A DNA stretch of 64,000 nucleotides from Lactobacillus sp. ESL0677 (GTDB taxonomy: Bacteria; Bacillota; Bacilli; Lactobacillales; Lactobacillaceae), in contig NZ_CP113946.1 in assembly GCF_029392875.1 (NCBI RefSeq), positions 1,612,001 through 1,676,000 of the forward strand. The letters run 5' to 3'. A program made the position numbers and the translations under genes. Positions 1 to 10,149 of the stretch are shown one piece after another. Within the stretch, counting starts at the first letter, position 1. The number at the start of each line of letters is the position of its first letter. The notes beneath the pieces were generated by a model. The model was not told the origin of the DNA. It did no database searches and saw only the letters and a list, made by a program, of their open reading frames with translations.

Positions 1-335
1 TTATCAAAATAATTACACTTAGCTGCCGCTTTTTATTAGAATGTGCAACAGTAATTGGCATCTTCAGCGGCACGTTTATTAAGCATGACTTTCTAAGCAA
101 AATTACCTTTGCCGCAGTAGAAATCCTTATTTCCTTAGTCTGGTCGCGCTACGGCGCACCACACTCACCTCAAGCCCTGACTGGTATTGCCAAACTAATA
201 CTAGAAGTCATTGTTTATACCCTTGGCAGTAGCTGTTGGGTCATCATCTTTGGTAAATCCATTGGCAGCATCTATTCTGCAATTGCAGTAATTGACCTGA
301 TCTTAATGTACCTACTCAAAATTGAACAACTCTAA
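1..335 (+). CDS. YrdB-like (DUF2568) membrane protein, 5' end missing
   Basis: An open frame enters the window from the left (first full codon at position 3) and stops with TAA at 333-335, giving about 110 residues. It is very hydrophobic, with four likely membrane segments, and its first helix contains RFLLE, as in YrdB/DUF2568 proteins. The function of that family is unknown. It converges on hslO with 19 bases between the stop codons. The start lies outside the window. Family assignment is by recollection of the motif and overall pattern, so moderate confidence. Confidence 0.6.
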   Translation, partial: IKIITLSCRFLLECATVIGIFSGTFIKHDFLSKITFAAVEILISLVWSRYGAPHSPQALTGIAKLILEVIVYTLGSSCWVIIFGKSIGSIYSAIAVIDLILMYLLKIEQL

Positions 336-354
336 TTTCACAGAAGACACCGAC

Positions 355-1245
355 TTAATATTCTTTGTCTTCTTTTTTCTTTGCCAAAATATCCTTTAAT
401 TCAGCTTCCGTATAGTGATACTTATTCCCGCAGAAGCTGCAGGTTAATTCAGCACCATGATCCTCGGCAATCATCGACTGTAATTGCTCAACCTTAAGGG
501 TTTCCAAAATATCAGCATATTTTCCCTTTGAGCAATCACACTTAAAAGCTACCGGTTCTTTTGCCAAAATCTTGCAGTCAGTTCCTAAAATCTTGCGAGC
601 CAAGTCTTCGGGTGTCATCCCCGCCAAAAATGAAGTTGACAGCGCTGGCAAATCATCAATATGCTTAATCGTCTTGGTAATCAAACTGTCACTAGCTCCC
701 GGCAAAGCTTGCAGCATAAAGCCACCAGCTTCACCGATTGTATTATTCGGATTAACAAAAACTGACAAACCAACTGCTGACGGAATTTGTTCTGACTTAG
801 TGAGGTAGTAAGCAACGTCCTCGGCAATTTCACCAGACACAATTGGCACTTGACCCGTGTATGGTTCCTTTAAGCCCAAGTCTTTTGTGATTTCTAACCA
901 GCCTTGACCAACAGCCTTTTTAACATCGATATGACCATCAGCACGTGGTGGCAAAGCAATGTGCGGATTTTTTACATAACCTTTGACTGTTAAGTCAGAC
1001 TGGGCCGTAACTATTGTTGGACCAACTGGGCCATTGCCAAGTAAGCGCACCGTCAATTCTTCCTGATCAGTCAATTCGGCTCCCGCTAATAAGACACCAG
1101 CAACTAAGGTCCGCCCTAAAACAGCAGAAGACGCTGACCAAGTATCATGTCTGGTCTGAGCTTCTTGGACTAAATCCTTAGCCGTTACCGTTAATAACCG
1201 TAAATTTTTTGTTTTATCAATTGCCTTAATTAAATAATCGCTCAT
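355..1245 (-). CDS. hslO: Hsp33 redox-regulated chaperone
   Basis: 296 residues, the usual Hsp33 length. The C-terminus carries the zinc-binding redox switch, CDC (in FKCDCSKGKY) followed about 30 residues later by CSFC. In this family oxidation releases zinc and unfolds the linker, turning on holdase activity in the cytosol against aggregation of unfolded proteins. The ATG is preceded by AGGAG. It lies directly downstream of ftsH with a terminator-like hairpin in the gap, so it may be expressed partly by read-through from ftsH. The tilS-ftsH-hslO neighbourhood is the common Firmicutes arrangement. Confidence 0.95.
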   Translation of the reverse strand: MSDYLIKAIDKTKNLRLLTVTAKDLVQEAQTRHDTWSASSAVLGRTLVAGVLLAGAELTDQEELTVRLLGNGPVGPTIVTAQSDLTVKGYVKNPHIALPPRADGHIDVKKAVGQGWLEITKDLGLKEPYTGQVPIVSGEIAEDVAYYLTKSEQIPSAVGLSVFVNPNNTIGEAGGFMLQALPGASDSLITKTIKHIDDLPALSTSFLAGMTPEDLARKILGTDCKILAKEPVAFKCDCSKGKYADILETLKVEQLQSMIAEDHGAELTCSFCGNKYHYTEAELKDILAKKKEDKEY

Positions 1246-1254
1246 TTTAGTTCT

Positions 1255-1288
1255 CCTAAAAAAATAGAGCCTGCAGTCAGGCCCTATT
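1255..1288 (-). terminator. Intrinsic terminator after ftsH
   Basis: On the minus strand an 11-bp stem (arms 1278-1288 and 1263-1273, one G-U pair) with a 4-base loop is followed by a U-run. It lies just upstream of the hslO Shine-Dalgarno sequence, so it probably reduces rather than abolishes read-through into hslO. Confidence 0.7.
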
Positions 1289-1293
1289 AATTA

Positions 1294-3486
1294 TTAATCT
1301 TGTTGATCATCAGAAGAATGATCGTGATCCTTAGATGAAGAATCGGTATCAGTTTCATGAGTCTTCTCTGGATTTTCCGGATTTTGCTCTCCCACTTCCT
1401 CATTCTTCTCTAAAGGAGTTTCGACTACTTCTTCAGAATGAACATGTTTACTATCTTTATCTTCGGTTTCCTTTTCGGCAGTAATAGTTGCCTTATGGTT
1501 TTCTTTCTTTTCAGCAGCTGCCTTAGCTTCTTCATAAGTCAAAGCCTTAGACTCACTTGGGTATTCTGGCATCTTTTCTGGCATCTTACCCGTTGTATAC
1601 AGTGACATAATCTGCTTTTCGTCTAAAGTTTCATACTTCAGCAACGCTTCAGCAATTACCCGGTGCTTGTCGCGGTTATCCTTGACAATTTCCACAGCCT
1701 TGGCGTGAGCCTCATCAAGAAGTTCTTTAACAGCCTCGTCAATCTTAGCCGAAGTTGCTTCACTGTATGGCTTAAAGCCGTAAGGATTAGTCTCGCCTTC
1801 TTTTTCAAGCTCAACCATTCCTAACGAATCGGTCATCCCATAATTAACAACCATACTGTGAGCAATTTGTGTTGCTTGTTCAAAGTCGTTAGAAGCACCC
1901 GTTGATTGGTCACCAACAACAACTTCTTCGCCAGCACGACCGCCCATTAGCCCAACAATTTGTTCCATTAATTGCTTTTTGGTTAATAAGAATTGGTCAT
2001 CCTTTGGCAACATTAAATTATAACCACCAGTGCGACCATGAGGAACAATCGTAACCTTGCGAACAGTCCGTGAATCACTTAAGACCAACCCACAGATTGA
2101 GTGACCTGCCTCGTGGAAAGCAACACGTTCGCGTTCTTTCTTAGAAATCATGCTGTTCTTCTTAGCTGGTCCAGCAATTACTCGGTCTTCAGCTTCATCA
2201 AGATCAGAGGCAGTAATTTCAGTACCATTACGCCGAGCTGCAAGCAATGCAGCTTCATTTAGAAGGTTAGCAAGGTCAGCACCAACAAATCCTGGGGTCT
2301 GACGAGCAATTTCCTTTAAGTCAACGTCAGCAGCTAATGGCATGTTCTTGGCATGAACCCGTAAAATAGCTTCACGACCACGAACATCAGGTGTGCCAAC
2401 CAAGACTTTACGGTCAAACCGACCTGGACGCAGCAACGCTGGATCCAAGACATCAGACCGGTTAGTTGCGGCAATTACGATAACTCCTTCGTTACCTTCG
2501 AAGCCGTCCATTTCAACCAATAATTGGTTCAAGGTCTGTTCACGTTCATCATTACCACCGCCGCTGGCATTACTGCCACGTCGACGTCCGATAGCATCAA
2601 TTTCATCAATAAAGATAATACTTGGTGCGTTTTTCTTGGCATTGGTAAACAAATCACGAACTCGACTAGCACCGACACCGACAAACATTTCTACGAAGTC
2701 GGAACCAGAAATTGAGAAGAATGGTACGTTGGCTTCACCGGCAACAGCGCGTGCAAGCAAAGTCTTACCGGTACCCGGAGGACCTTCAAGCAAGACACCT
2801 GACGGAATTTTGGCACCAAGTTTAGTAAATTTAGCTGGATTCTTTAAGAATTCAACGACTTCAACTAATTCCTGCTTTTCTTCCTCTTCACCAGCAACAT
2901 CGGAGAAGCGAACCTTATTCTTTTTAGGATCTTCAGGCTTAACGTGTGAACGACCAAAGTTCATTATGCCGCCGCCTGAACCGCCACGGCCACCGCCACC
3001 GGCCTGACTAATCATCATCCACATCATGACAATAAACAAGACAGTCGGCACTAACATCACAATTGTTGAAATCCAATTGCCTGATTGCGACTCTCCCTGA
3101 GTTGTCATCTTCGTATCGCTTTTTTGAGCTAAATCCTGAACATTAGCGACACTTGAATCATTCTGCAGCATTGTAGTTGAAAATCGTGTTACTTGTGCGC
3201 CCGAATTACCACTAAAGAAGTCAAAACTGTTTTTCGATTGGCCCTTACTTCCTTGTGCTGTCTTATAACTGCCTGAAACAGTATAAACCCCGTTAGCAGG
3301 CTGAACATTAAAGTTTTTAACTTTGCCTTGACGCAAGTCTTTGACAAATTCAGAGTAGCTAATATTTTCACTGCCACCAGAATTATCAGAGCCGCCAAGA
3401 GCCCAGTTGATACCTCCCAATAATAGAAGGAAAACAACTATATAGAACAGGCCATTCGATAGCAGCCGATTCCGGTTATTCTTCAT
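1294..3486 (-). CDS. ftsH: ATP-dependent zinc metalloprotease FtsH
   Basis: 730 residues from the ATG at 3486, chosen because GGAGG sits just upstream; an in-frame TTG 15 bases earlier overlaps that site. Order of domains: N-terminal membrane helix, extracytoplasmic domain, second membrane helix near residue 150, AAA ATPase with Walker A GPPGTGKT and Walker B IIFIDEID, then the M41 protease with the zinc motif HEAGH. It is a membrane-bound hexamer that degrades membrane and short-lived cytosolic proteins. The C-terminus is a long Glu/Lys/Asp/Ser-rich low-complexity tail of about 80 residues, longer than in E. coli. It follows tilS directly; the hpt gene that often sits between them is absent. 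Confidence 0.97.
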   Translation of the reverse strand: MKNNRNRLLSNGLFYIVVFLLLLGGINWALGGSDNSGGSENISYSEFVKDLRQGKVKNFNVQPANGVYTVSGSYKTAQGSKGQSKNSFDFFSGNSGAQVTRFSTTMLQNDSSVANVQDLAQKSDTKMTTQGESQSGNWISTIVMLVPTVLFIVMMWMMISQAGGGGRGGSGGGIMNFGRSHVKPEDPKKNKVRFSDVAGEEEEKQELVEVVEFLKNPAKFTKLGAKIPSGVLLEGPPGTGKTLLARAVAGEANVPFFSISGSDFVEMFVGVGASRVRDLFTNAKKNAPSIIFIDEIDAIGRRRGSNASGGGNDEREQTLNQLLVEMDGFEGNEGVIVIAATNRSDVLDPALLRPGRFDRKVLVGTPDVRGREAILRVHAKNMPLAADVDLKEIARQTPGFVGADLANLLNEAALLAARRNGTEITASDLDEAEDRVIAGPAKKNSMISKKERERVAFHEAGHSICGLVLSDSRTVRKVTIVPHGRTGGYNLMLPKDDQFLLTKKQLMEQIVGLMGGRAGEEVVVGDQSTGASNDFEQATQIAHSMVVNYGMTDSLGMVELEKEGETNPYGFKPYSEATSAKIDEAVKELLDEAHAKAVEIVKDNRDKHRVIAEALLKYETLDEKQIMSLYTTGKMPEKMPEYPSESKALTYEEAKAAAEKKENHKATITAEKETEDKDSKHVHSEEVVETPLEKNEEVGEQNPENPEKTHETDTDSSSKDHDHSSDDQQD

Positions 3487-3572
3487 AAAAAACCTCCGCA
3501 AAGTTTCTAGAAATATACGAATAAAAGTTTAACACAAATTTCACTAATGCTCTAATATTTTAAAGGATCTTA

Positions 3573-4838
3573 TCATTTAATGTTATAAACATAATATTGG
3601 TCTGCGTTAAAACCAGTTTCTTGATTACTGTATGCATTTTCGACAAACAAGACCCGCTTATTGGCAACTAAAGTTAAGCAGTAGGGTCGCAATATTGCAG
3701 GAATGCCGTTTTGAGCGAACTTTTTCTTACTTTTGACATGGTGACCATTTTTCAAAAGCAATTTTACCCCTTGTGGTAAAGAGCAAGCTAGTAATTGTGC
3801 GGCAATCTGCGCCTTAAACTGCCCCACTAATTGACCAGCTGCATCGTAAGTTTGACTAACCATTAAGTGGCGCGATCCCCAGTTAAATTCGACATCCAAT
3901 TTAACTGCCGTTGCCTGCGGGCGTGATGGCAACTTAACAGGCATGATGTACCAATATTTTTGATAATTAATTAATTCAAAGCCCGCCAATTTTTCGTTGA
4001 CCCGAACATGCCACGTCCGCCAAATAAAGTTCTGCCAATAAACAATCTGTTCCTGACTAGAAAACGCGGCAAGCTCAGCCTGATTTTGCCGGTAGGCAAA
4101 ACTCAGTATTTGTTCAGGCGGAGCAACTGCCGCAAATGCTCTTTTCGCAAGGGTAGTTAAGACGTTCATTTGTTCACTATAACGCAAAGCATTATGACCA
4201 ATTACCGGATTCTCCTGTTTTAACAGCGGCACAACATGATGCCGCAGGCGATTGCGTAAAACATCATCTTCCGCATTCGTAGTGTCCTGAACAAAAGGCA
4301 CCTGATGTCTGCCATCATATAAAAGCAGTTCATCCTTATTATAGGTCAGCAATGGCCGCAATAATTTAATTCCTTGCCGCTGACCAACCGCCGTTAAACT
4401 ATTCATTTCGTTAGGATTACCAGAGCGAATAAATTTTAACAAAATATTCTCCAGCAAGTCATCACAATGATGAGCCGTTAGCAGATAATCGCCGTGCTCT
4501 TGCTGCATTACTTTTAACAAAAAAGAATAGCGAAAATCACGCGCGGCTGCTTCTATTCCTTTTCGCGGGTGTAGTTGAATTGGCCAAACAGTATTAATCA
4601 CTTTAATCTGTCTGTCGCGACAATACTGCTCAATCACTTCAGCTTCCCTTTTAGAATCAGATCGCAATTGGTGATCCAAGTGAGCCGCGATTATTTTCAG
4701 CTGATATTTTGCCTGCACGGCGTTAATCATGGCAAGCAGCGCCATTGAGTCCGGACCGCCACTGGTGGCTACCACCAATGTCTTGTTAGCTAACGGCAAA
4801 TTATTTTGCTTAAAAAAGTCTGCAATCTCAGTCGCCAT
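3573..4838 (-). CDS. tilS: tRNA(Ile)-lysidine synthase
   Basis: 421 residues. The N-terminal PP-loop motif SGGPDS (about residues 26-31) is the ATP-pyrophosphatase signature of TilS, which converts C34 of the AUA-reading isoleucine tRNA to lysidine. LTAHHCDDLLENILLK further on is also typical. The start overlaps the end of the S1-domain gene by 11 bases, implying translational coupling in the divIC-yabR-tilS operon. Essential in most bacteria. The C-terminal substrate-recognition domains are present in a normal-length protein. Confidence 0.95.
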   Translation of the reverse strand: MATEIADFFKQNNLPLANKTLVVATSGGPDSMALLAMINAVQAKYQLKIIAAHLDHQLRSDSKREAEVIEQYCRDRQIKVINTVWPIQLHPRKGIEAAARDFRYSFLLKVMQQEHGDYLLTAHHCDDLLENILLKFIRSGNPNEMNSLTAVGQRQGIKLLRPLLTYNKDELLLYDGRHQVPFVQDTTNAEDDVLRNRLRHHVVPLLKQENPVIGHNALRYSEQMNVLTTLAKRAFAAVAPPEQILSFAYRQNQAELAAFSSQEQIVYWQNFIWRTWHVRVNEKLAGFELINYQKYWYIMPVKLPSRPQATAVKLDVEFNWGSRHLMVSQTYDAAGQLVGQFKAQIAAQLLACSLPQGVKLLLKNGHHVKSKKKFAQNGIPAILRPYCLTLVANKRVLFVENAYSNQETGFNADQYYVYNIK

Positions 4839-5193
4839 AATTTATTAGTTCTTGATGCAATTTTTTAATTTCAGCTTCTGCGTCCGTGACTGTTTTAGTC
4901 AGTACATCTAAAAAATCGCCCTTTTTTACAGAAGAAAACTGGTTAGTATGATCAACAATTGTCGGGTCATTAACCCGCATCTTCGATAAACCAATTTTCC
5001 CTTTAAAATTGTGAATAATTACCACGCGAACGCTCTGACCAACGCGATAATTATGCCGCTCACGATCCCAATTATTGCCAAAATCACTGTGGTGTATTAA
5101 CCCTGAATGCCGTTTAGGCAATGACACAAAAATGCCTAGATCGGTTATATTATTAACTACACCAGTTATCCGTTGTCCTACTTGATATTTCAT
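4828..5193 (-). CDS. yabR: S1 RNA-binding domain protein (YabR-like)
   Basis: 121 residues with an N-terminal S1 (OB-fold) domain, about residues 3-75, recognisable from GQRITGVVNNITDLGIFVSL and the following GLIHHSDF. The remainder is a short charged tail. S1 proteins of this size bind RNA and are often ribosome-associated; the exact role of YabR is not settled. Its ATG overlaps the divIC stop by one base (TAATG) and its end overlaps tilS, so the three genes form a tightly coupled operon. Confidence 0.85.
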   Translation of the reverse strand: MKYQVGQRITGVVNNITDLGIFVSLPKRHSGLIHHSDFGNNWDRERHNYRVGQSVRVVIIHNFKGKIGLSKMRVNDPTIVDHTNQFSSVKKGDFLDVLTKTVTDAEAEIKKLHQELINYGD

Positions 5194-5567
5194 TAATTAT
5201 TATCTTTTTCTTCTGGAATATTGTAGATTGTTTCATTAGGTTTAGAATATAAAAATTTGAACCGCACCAGTTTAGCAACGTAATCCGGATCTTTGAGGTC
5301 ATCACGTTTTGCAGACAGAGCTTGCTTTTCCTTATTAATCGTACTAAGCGACTTTTTAGAAGCCTGCACCTGACTGTTAATCCGACTAGTCTGCGCGTGC
5401 GTAACTGCAATCTGCACACCCAAAAAGACAAAGATAATTACAAAAACGGCAATTATCCGGTTACGCCGTACGCGGTGCACTTCTCGTTCTCTTTTTTCCT
5501 GTTTACGCCTTAAACGCGCCATTCGCTCTTCTGGACTAAGCGAATTATAAATACGTGGTCCTTTCAT
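5193..5567 (-). CDS. divIC: Septum formation initiator DivIC/FtsB family
   Basis: 124 residues. A basic N-terminal cytoplasmic segment of about 37 residues is followed by one membrane helix (RIIAVFVIIFVFLGVQIAV) and then a predicted extracellular coiled coil (RINSQVQASKKSLSTINKEK). This is the bitopic layout of DivIC/FtsB, which forms the divisome subcomplex with FtsL and DivIB. Position between rqcP and yabR matches Bacillus and other lactobacilli. The C-terminal DPDYVAKLVRFKFLYSKPNE segment is the conserved DivIC end. Confidence 0.9.
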   Translation of the reverse strand: MKGPRIYNSLSPEERMARLRRKQEKREREVHRVRRNRIIAVFVIIFVFLGVQIAVTHAQTSRINSQVQASKKSLSTINKEKQALSAKRDDLKDPDYVAKLVRFKFLYSKPNETIYNIPEEKDNN

Positions 5568-5646
5568 TTTTGATCCCCTATTATTAAAACAATACTATTT
5601 TAATTATAACAAGGCCACCTATAAAAGTCATTAATATCGAAAGCGA

Positions 5647-5889
5647 TTAATCAATTAGTTCATAAAGCTCGCTTGCTTCTGCCTTTTTAGTAGTTTCACG
5701 GATAGCACATACCTTGGCCTTAACTTGCCGTGAACCATAACCGACCTCAATAATGTCCCCGACCTTCACATCATAGCTGGACTTAACAACTCGGTCATTA
5801 ACCTTAATTCGTCCTTGATCCGCCATTTCTTTAGCAATTGGCCGTCTCTTAACCAACCGCGAAACTTTTAAAAATTTATCAATTCGCAT
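5647..5889 (-). CDS. rqcP: S4-domain ribosome quality-control protein RqcP (YabO)
   Basis: 80 residues, almost entirely an S4 RNA-binding domain (MRIDKFLKVSRLVKRRPIAK at the start). RqcP binds stalled 50S-peptidyl-tRNA complexes and works with RqcH in C-terminal alanine tailing. The gene follows mfd by 9 bases and precedes divIC in the same direction, as in Bacillus. Older names are YabO and Hsp15-like protein. Confidence 0.9.
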   Translation of the reverse strand: MRIDKFLKVSRLVKRRPIAKEMADQGRIKVNDRVVKSSYDVKVGDIIEVGYGSRQVKAKVCAIRETTKKAEASELYELID

Positions 5890-5898
5890 TTTTAACCT

Positions 5899-8800
5899 CT
5901 ATCTTTGAATAATGTCACTTGCTGCAGTCATAAACGTCATCAATTCGTTTGTCAGCATGCGACTATTTTCGTTGTCTGGTAATTCCAATAGAACTACCAG
6001 CCGCTTTTGCGGCGACAGACTTATTTTAGCCTTTAAGTTAACGTGTTCCAAGGCTTTAAAAATATTCGGCCCTTCTAATTCACGGCTAGCGTCGGATGAA
6101 AACTCGACTTTAACCCGATTAGCTGTTTTAACAATATTTAAGACTTGAGCCGAATCAGTCTCAATCTTTAAATTAGCCATTGCCAGCAGATTTTCAACCG
6201 GCTCCGGATAATCACCGAAGCGGTCGATTAATTCATCCTGAATTTGGTTAAGTTCATCCGCATCAGCAGCCTTAATTTTCTTATACGACTCAATCTTCTC
6301 TTCTTGATCGCCGATATAAGTGTCAGGAATATAGGCTTCCAGTCCCAAATCAATTTCTGCATTAGTCTTTTTAATCCGCTTTTTGCCCTTGCGCTCGCGC
6401 ACCGCATCAGCCAGCATTTGCGAGTATAAATCGTACCCTACGCTGTCAATGAAGCCATGCTGCTGCGCGCCAAGCATGTTGCCAGCACCACGAATTGACA
6501 AATCACGCATCGCAATCTTAAAGCCGGAACCCAATTCCGTAAAATCACGAATCGCATCAAGTCGCTTTTCACCAATTTCCGTTAAGACCTTATTAGGTTG
6601 ATACAAAAAGTAGGCATAGGCTAATCGGGCACTGCGGCCAATGCGACCACGCAGCTGATAAAGCTGACTTAAGCCGTAATGATCGGCATCTTCCACAATC
6701 ATTGTATTCACGTTGGGCATGTCAATTCCAGTTTCAATAATGGTTGTGGTAACCAAAATATCAAATTCACGATTCAAAAAGCGGTACAGGATGTCTTCCA
6801 TTTGATTTTGACTCATCCGCCCGTGAACACTAGCAATTCGCGCTTGCGGAATCAAATTTTGCAGCTGATTAACAACATCGTCGATATCACCAATGCGATT
6901 ATGCAGGTAAAAGACCTGCCCGCCGCGCTGCATTTCGCGCAAGCACGCATCTTTAATCACACTCGGAATCTGTTCCATGACATAAGTTTGAATCGGATAG
7001 CGATTCGACGGCGGTGTTTCCATTACCGATAAGTCACGCACACCGACCATTGACATGTGCAGCGTTCGCGGAATTGGCGTTGCCGTCAAGGTTAGAACAT
7101 CAATGTTAGCCTTGAGTTCCTTTAACTTTTCCTTATGCTTAACGCCGAAACGCTGTTCTTCGTCAACAATTAACAGTCCCAGATTTTTAAATTTAACATC
7201 TTTGGATAAAATCCGGTGCGTCCCAACCACTAGGTCAATCTGGCCATCTTTTAAACCAGCAATAATCTTTTTAGCTTCTGCTGCGGTCTGAAAACGAGAC
7301 AGCATCGCAAAATTAACCGGAAAGTCCTTAAACCGATCTTGAATTGTTTCATAATGCTGCTGCGCCAAAATCGTTGTTGGCACCAAAAACGCCACTTGTT
7401 TATTATCTTGGATAGCCTTAAAAGCCGCCCGCAATGCTACTTCTGTCTTACCGAAGCCAACATCCCCCACAAGCAGCCTGTCCATCGGCTTATCCTGTTC
7501 CATGTCGTGCTTGATTTCCTTAATTGAACGCAACTGGTCCGGGGTTTCCACATACGGAAAAGAATCTTCAAATTGCCGCTGCAGCTCATCATCCGGTGAA
7601 AAGGCAAAGCCCTTTTCAGATTCACGTTTGGCATACAGCGCAATTAGATCATCGGCAATATCTTCAACCTTCGACTGTACCTTACGCTTTGTTTTAGCCC
7701 ATTCGCTGCCGCCCAGCTTGTTAATGTGCGGGTGTTTACCTTCTGAGGCAACATACTTTTGCACCAAGCTTAATTGGTCGGCAGGCACAAACAATTGGTC
7801 ACCATGCTGGTAGGTAATTGTGATGTAGTCACGCTTAATGCCCTGATTTTCCAGCGTTTTAATGCCTTCAAAGCGACCAATCCCGTGATTAACGTGAACA
7901 ACATAATCGCCGGGCTTAAGTTCAGTATAATTACGCAAGCGTTGCGCATTTTCCAAAGTTTTAATTCGGCGCTTATGGTGCGTCGTCTTATTAAATAATT
8001 CGTGCTCGGTCAAGTAGACCAAATTAATTCTGGACAGTGTAAAACCGCTGTTAAAACCGCCAACAATAATCTGCGTTTGGTGTTCACTAATTGCTTCAGT
8101 GTTAACCACGGGCACATCAAGGTCAAACTCTGCCATTGTTTGACTAATCTGACGTGCCCGCTTATCATTATCCGCCTGCAAAACAACCGTTTGCCGCGTC
8201 TTTTGGTAAGATTCAATTTCGGTTTTAATCAGTGGCATCTGACTAAAAAATTGTTGTGGCTCACGGGTTTGCCAGTCAAACAATTGCCCCAAGCGAATGC
8301 GGCCCATACCCCGTTGAAAGAGCGAAAAGTAAATATGCGCGTGCTGGTCCTTAGTCCAATTTTGGTTAAAATTAGCGCGTAATTCCTGCCCTGGCAAGAT
8401 TGCCCCAGTCTTTAATTCATCATCAATAAAGCCAGCATTTTGCTCATCAACTGTTTTAACTGCTTGATCAATTAGCGGCCAGTCATCTAGTAAAATTACG
8501 CCATCTGGTGCCAAATATGCTGATAGCGTACTCGGTTCCTTAATTAAAAAATCAACTAAAAAGGCATAATTTTGCGGCAGTGTGCCGTCCTTAAGCTCAT
8601 CAAGCGTCTGCGTGAAATGATCCTTGACCGCTTTTTCTGGTGCCGGCGCATCAGCCATCGCCTTGACAATGGCTTTCGTTGCCCGAGCAAAGTCACTTGC
8701 CGTAAAGACCCGATCCTGTGCCGCCGCAACGGTAACTTGATCCAGAGTTGTTTGACTACGTTGACTAGCTAAGTCAAATTCCTTAATTGTATCAATTTCA

Positions 8801-9390
8801 TCGCCGAAAAATTCCATTCTAATTGGATTTTCTCGGTCCAAGGGATAAATATCTAAAATATCCCCGCGTAAAGCAAATTCACCTGGACGAGCAACCAAAT
8901 TTTCACGGCGATACCCGGTCTGCACGAGCCAATTGGTTAGAGCAGCCAAATCAAATTCTTTACCCGGCGCAAATTTACGCCGCGCCTCTTTGAAGGCATC
9001 TGGAGCCGATAACTTATACTGCAATCCTTGCGGTGTTGTTACCACAATCCCCGCTTGCTCGCTTAACAAAAAGTTGAGTGCTTGGATCCGCTGGCTAAGT
9101 TCGTCCGGCGAGCTTACCGCGGTTTGCGTGGCAATGGTCGCATCCACCGGAAAGCTTTGCACCATGCCACTAGGCATAATCGCACTTAATTCACTGGCTA
9201 ACTTTTGTGCCTTGCTCTCATTTTCCTCAATTAACAAAAGCGGCTGCTTTAATTGGTAGACAATCTGTTTTAAAAGCAGACTAAAAGCACCGGCGGTGGC
9301 GCCAGTGATCAGGGAATTCTTAACTTGGGTAACTTTTTTAATAAAATCTGTTAGCCCTTGATCTTGCTCAAGTAAATTTGTTAAACGCAT
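5899..9390 (-). CDS. mfd: Transcription-repair coupling factor
   Basis: 1163 residues, the normal size. An N-terminal UvrB-like region is followed by the RNA-polymerase-interacting domain (LKPGDYVVHVNHGIGRFEGI), then the RecG-like translocase with Walker A GDVGFGKTE, VDEEQRFGV as motif II and TATPIPRTL as motif III, and a C-terminal TRCF domain. Mfd pushes stalled RNA polymerase off DNA and recruits UvrA. It follows pth with 1 base between them and is co-directional with rqcP, the standard order. Confidence 0.97.
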   Translation of the reverse strand: MRLTNLLEQDQGLTDFIKKVTQVKNSLITGATAGAFSLLLKQIVYQLKQPLLLIEENESKAQKLASELSAIMPSGMVQSFPVDATIATQTAVSSPDELSQRIQALNFLLSEQAGIVVTTPQGLQYKLSAPDAFKEARRKFAPGKEFDLAALTNWLVQTGYRRENLVARPGEFALRGDILDIYPLDRENPIRMEFFGDEIDTIKEFDLASQRSQTTLDQVTVAAAQDRVFTASDFARATKAIVKAMADAPAPEKAVKDHFTQTLDELKDGTLPQNYAFLVDFLIKEPSTLSAYLAPDGVILLDDWPLIDQAVKTVDEQNAGFIDDELKTGAILPGQELRANFNQNWTKDQHAHIYFSLFQRGMGRIRLGQLFDWQTREPQQFFSQMPLIKTEIESYQKTRQTVVLQADNDKRARQISQTMAEFDLDVPVVNTEAISEHQTQIIVGGFNSGFTLSRINLVYLTEHELFNKTTHHKRRIKTLENAQRLRNYTELKPGDYVVHVNHGIGRFEGIKTLENQGIKRDYITITYQHGDQLFVPADQLSLVQKYVASEGKHPHINKLGGSEWAKTKRKVQSKVEDIADDLIALYAKRESEKGFAFSPDDELQRQFEDSFPYVETPDQLRSIKEIKHDMEQDKPMDRLLVGDVGFGKTEVALRAAFKAIQDNKQVAFLVPTTILAQQHYETIQDRFKDFPVNFAMLSRFQTAAEAKKIIAGLKDGQIDLVVGTHRILSKDVKFKNLGLLIVDEEQRFGVKHKEKLKELKANIDVLTLTATPIPRTLHMSMVGVRDLSVMETPPSNRYPIQTYVMEQIPSVIKDACLREMQRGGQVFYLHNRIGDIDDVVNQLQNLIPQARIASVHGRMSQNQMEDILYRFLNREFDILVTTTIIETGIDMPNVNTMIVEDADHYGLSQLYQLRGRIGRSARLAYAYFLYQPNKVLTEIGEKRLDAIRDFTELGSGFKIAMRDLSIRGAGNMLGAQQHGFIDSVGYDLYSQMLADAVRERKGKKRIKKTNAEIDLGLEAYIPDTYIGDQEEKIESYKKIKAADADELNQIQDELIDRFGDYPEPVENLLAMANLKIETDSAQVLNIVKTANRVKVEFSSDASRELEGPNIFKALEHVNLKAKISLSPQKRLVVLLELPDNENSRMLTNELMTFMTAASDIIQR

Positions 9391-9391
9391 T

Positions 9392-9958
9392 TTAGTTATA
9401 TTTATTCATCAAATATTGGCTGCTTTCGCCCGCAATGAAGTCATCGATAATCTGACTGCTTTTGGCAAAAGCGGCTGCCATTAACTCTTGCTGCTCCTTA
9501 TTAAACGGGGACAACACCCAAGAAATCACACTAGCTTCTGTGACTTCTGCGGGATGCCGAATACCAATCTTTAACCGGTTAAAATTGCTCGTGCCTAAAT
9601 CACGAATAATGCTTCTAATTCCGTTGTGGCCGCCAGACTTGCCATTGGCCCGAACACGAATCTTGCCCAGAGCCATATCCATGTCATCATGAATAATCAA
9701 AATATCTTGCGGCTCAACCTTAAAAAAGTGTGCGACTTGTGCAACAGAACGACCAGAGTCATTCATATATGTCTGCGGTTCAAGCAGGATAACATCTGTG
9801 CCTTTGATTTTTTGCTTGGTAAATTTGCCTTCAAACTTATCACGTTCAAGCGTAAGCCCATTTTCTGCTAGATAATGGTCTAAGGCCATAAAGCCCGTAT
9901 TATGTTTTGTGCCATCATATTTTTTACCTGGATTACCCAGACCTGCAATAATTTTCAT
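9392..9958 (-). CDS. pth: Peptidyl-tRNA hydrolase
   Basis: 188 residues from the ATG at 9958, chosen because AAGGGG lies upstream and MKIIAGLGNPG is the invariant start of the family. The longer frame adds 13 unconserved residues. The catalytic His lies in KHNTGFMALD, and IIHDDMD and GKSGGHNGIRSI are further family motifs. The enzyme recycles peptidyl-tRNA released by abortive translation. First gene of the minus-strand run through to hslO. Confidence 0.96.
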   Translation of the reverse strand: MKIIAGLGNPGKKYDGTKHNTGFMALDHYLAENGLTLERDKFEGKFTKQKIKGTDVILLEPQTYMNDSGRSVAQVAHFFKVEPQDILIIHDDMDMALGKIRVRANGKSGGHNGIRSIIRDLGTSNFNRLKIGIRHPAEVTEASVISWVLSPFNKEQQELMAAAFAKSSQIIDDFIAGESSQYLMNKYN

Positions 9959-10106
9959 TAAATTTCCCCTTGTATTTAGTCGTATTAATAATAGCACATT
10001 CGCACCATTTATTTGGACCAGCAGCTACAATTCGCTGGCTGATTTTCACTTGAATTTTACAGGTTAGCAATTTGTTTTAATGTTTATTTAATCGTAAAAC
10101 CATCTA

Positions 10107-10115
10107 TGTTATAAT
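10107..10115 (+). promoter_or_regulatory. Extended -10 promoter for the CBS/ACT gene
   Basis: TGTTATAAT is a perfect extended -10 element, 35 bases before the start codon at 10150. No good -35 hexamer is visible at the usual distance, which is common for extended -10 promoters. An AAACGGAGG ribosome binding site follows. Confidence 0.6.
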
Positions 10116-10149
10116 TACGGGGATTATTTATACAAACGGAGGCAATCTC

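Noticed and set aside
2393..3007. Plus-strand open frame of about 200 codons opposite ftsH
   Set aside because: Lies wholly antisense to the conserved AAA domain of ftsH, with a Pro/Ser-rich translation typical of shadow frames and no ribosome site.
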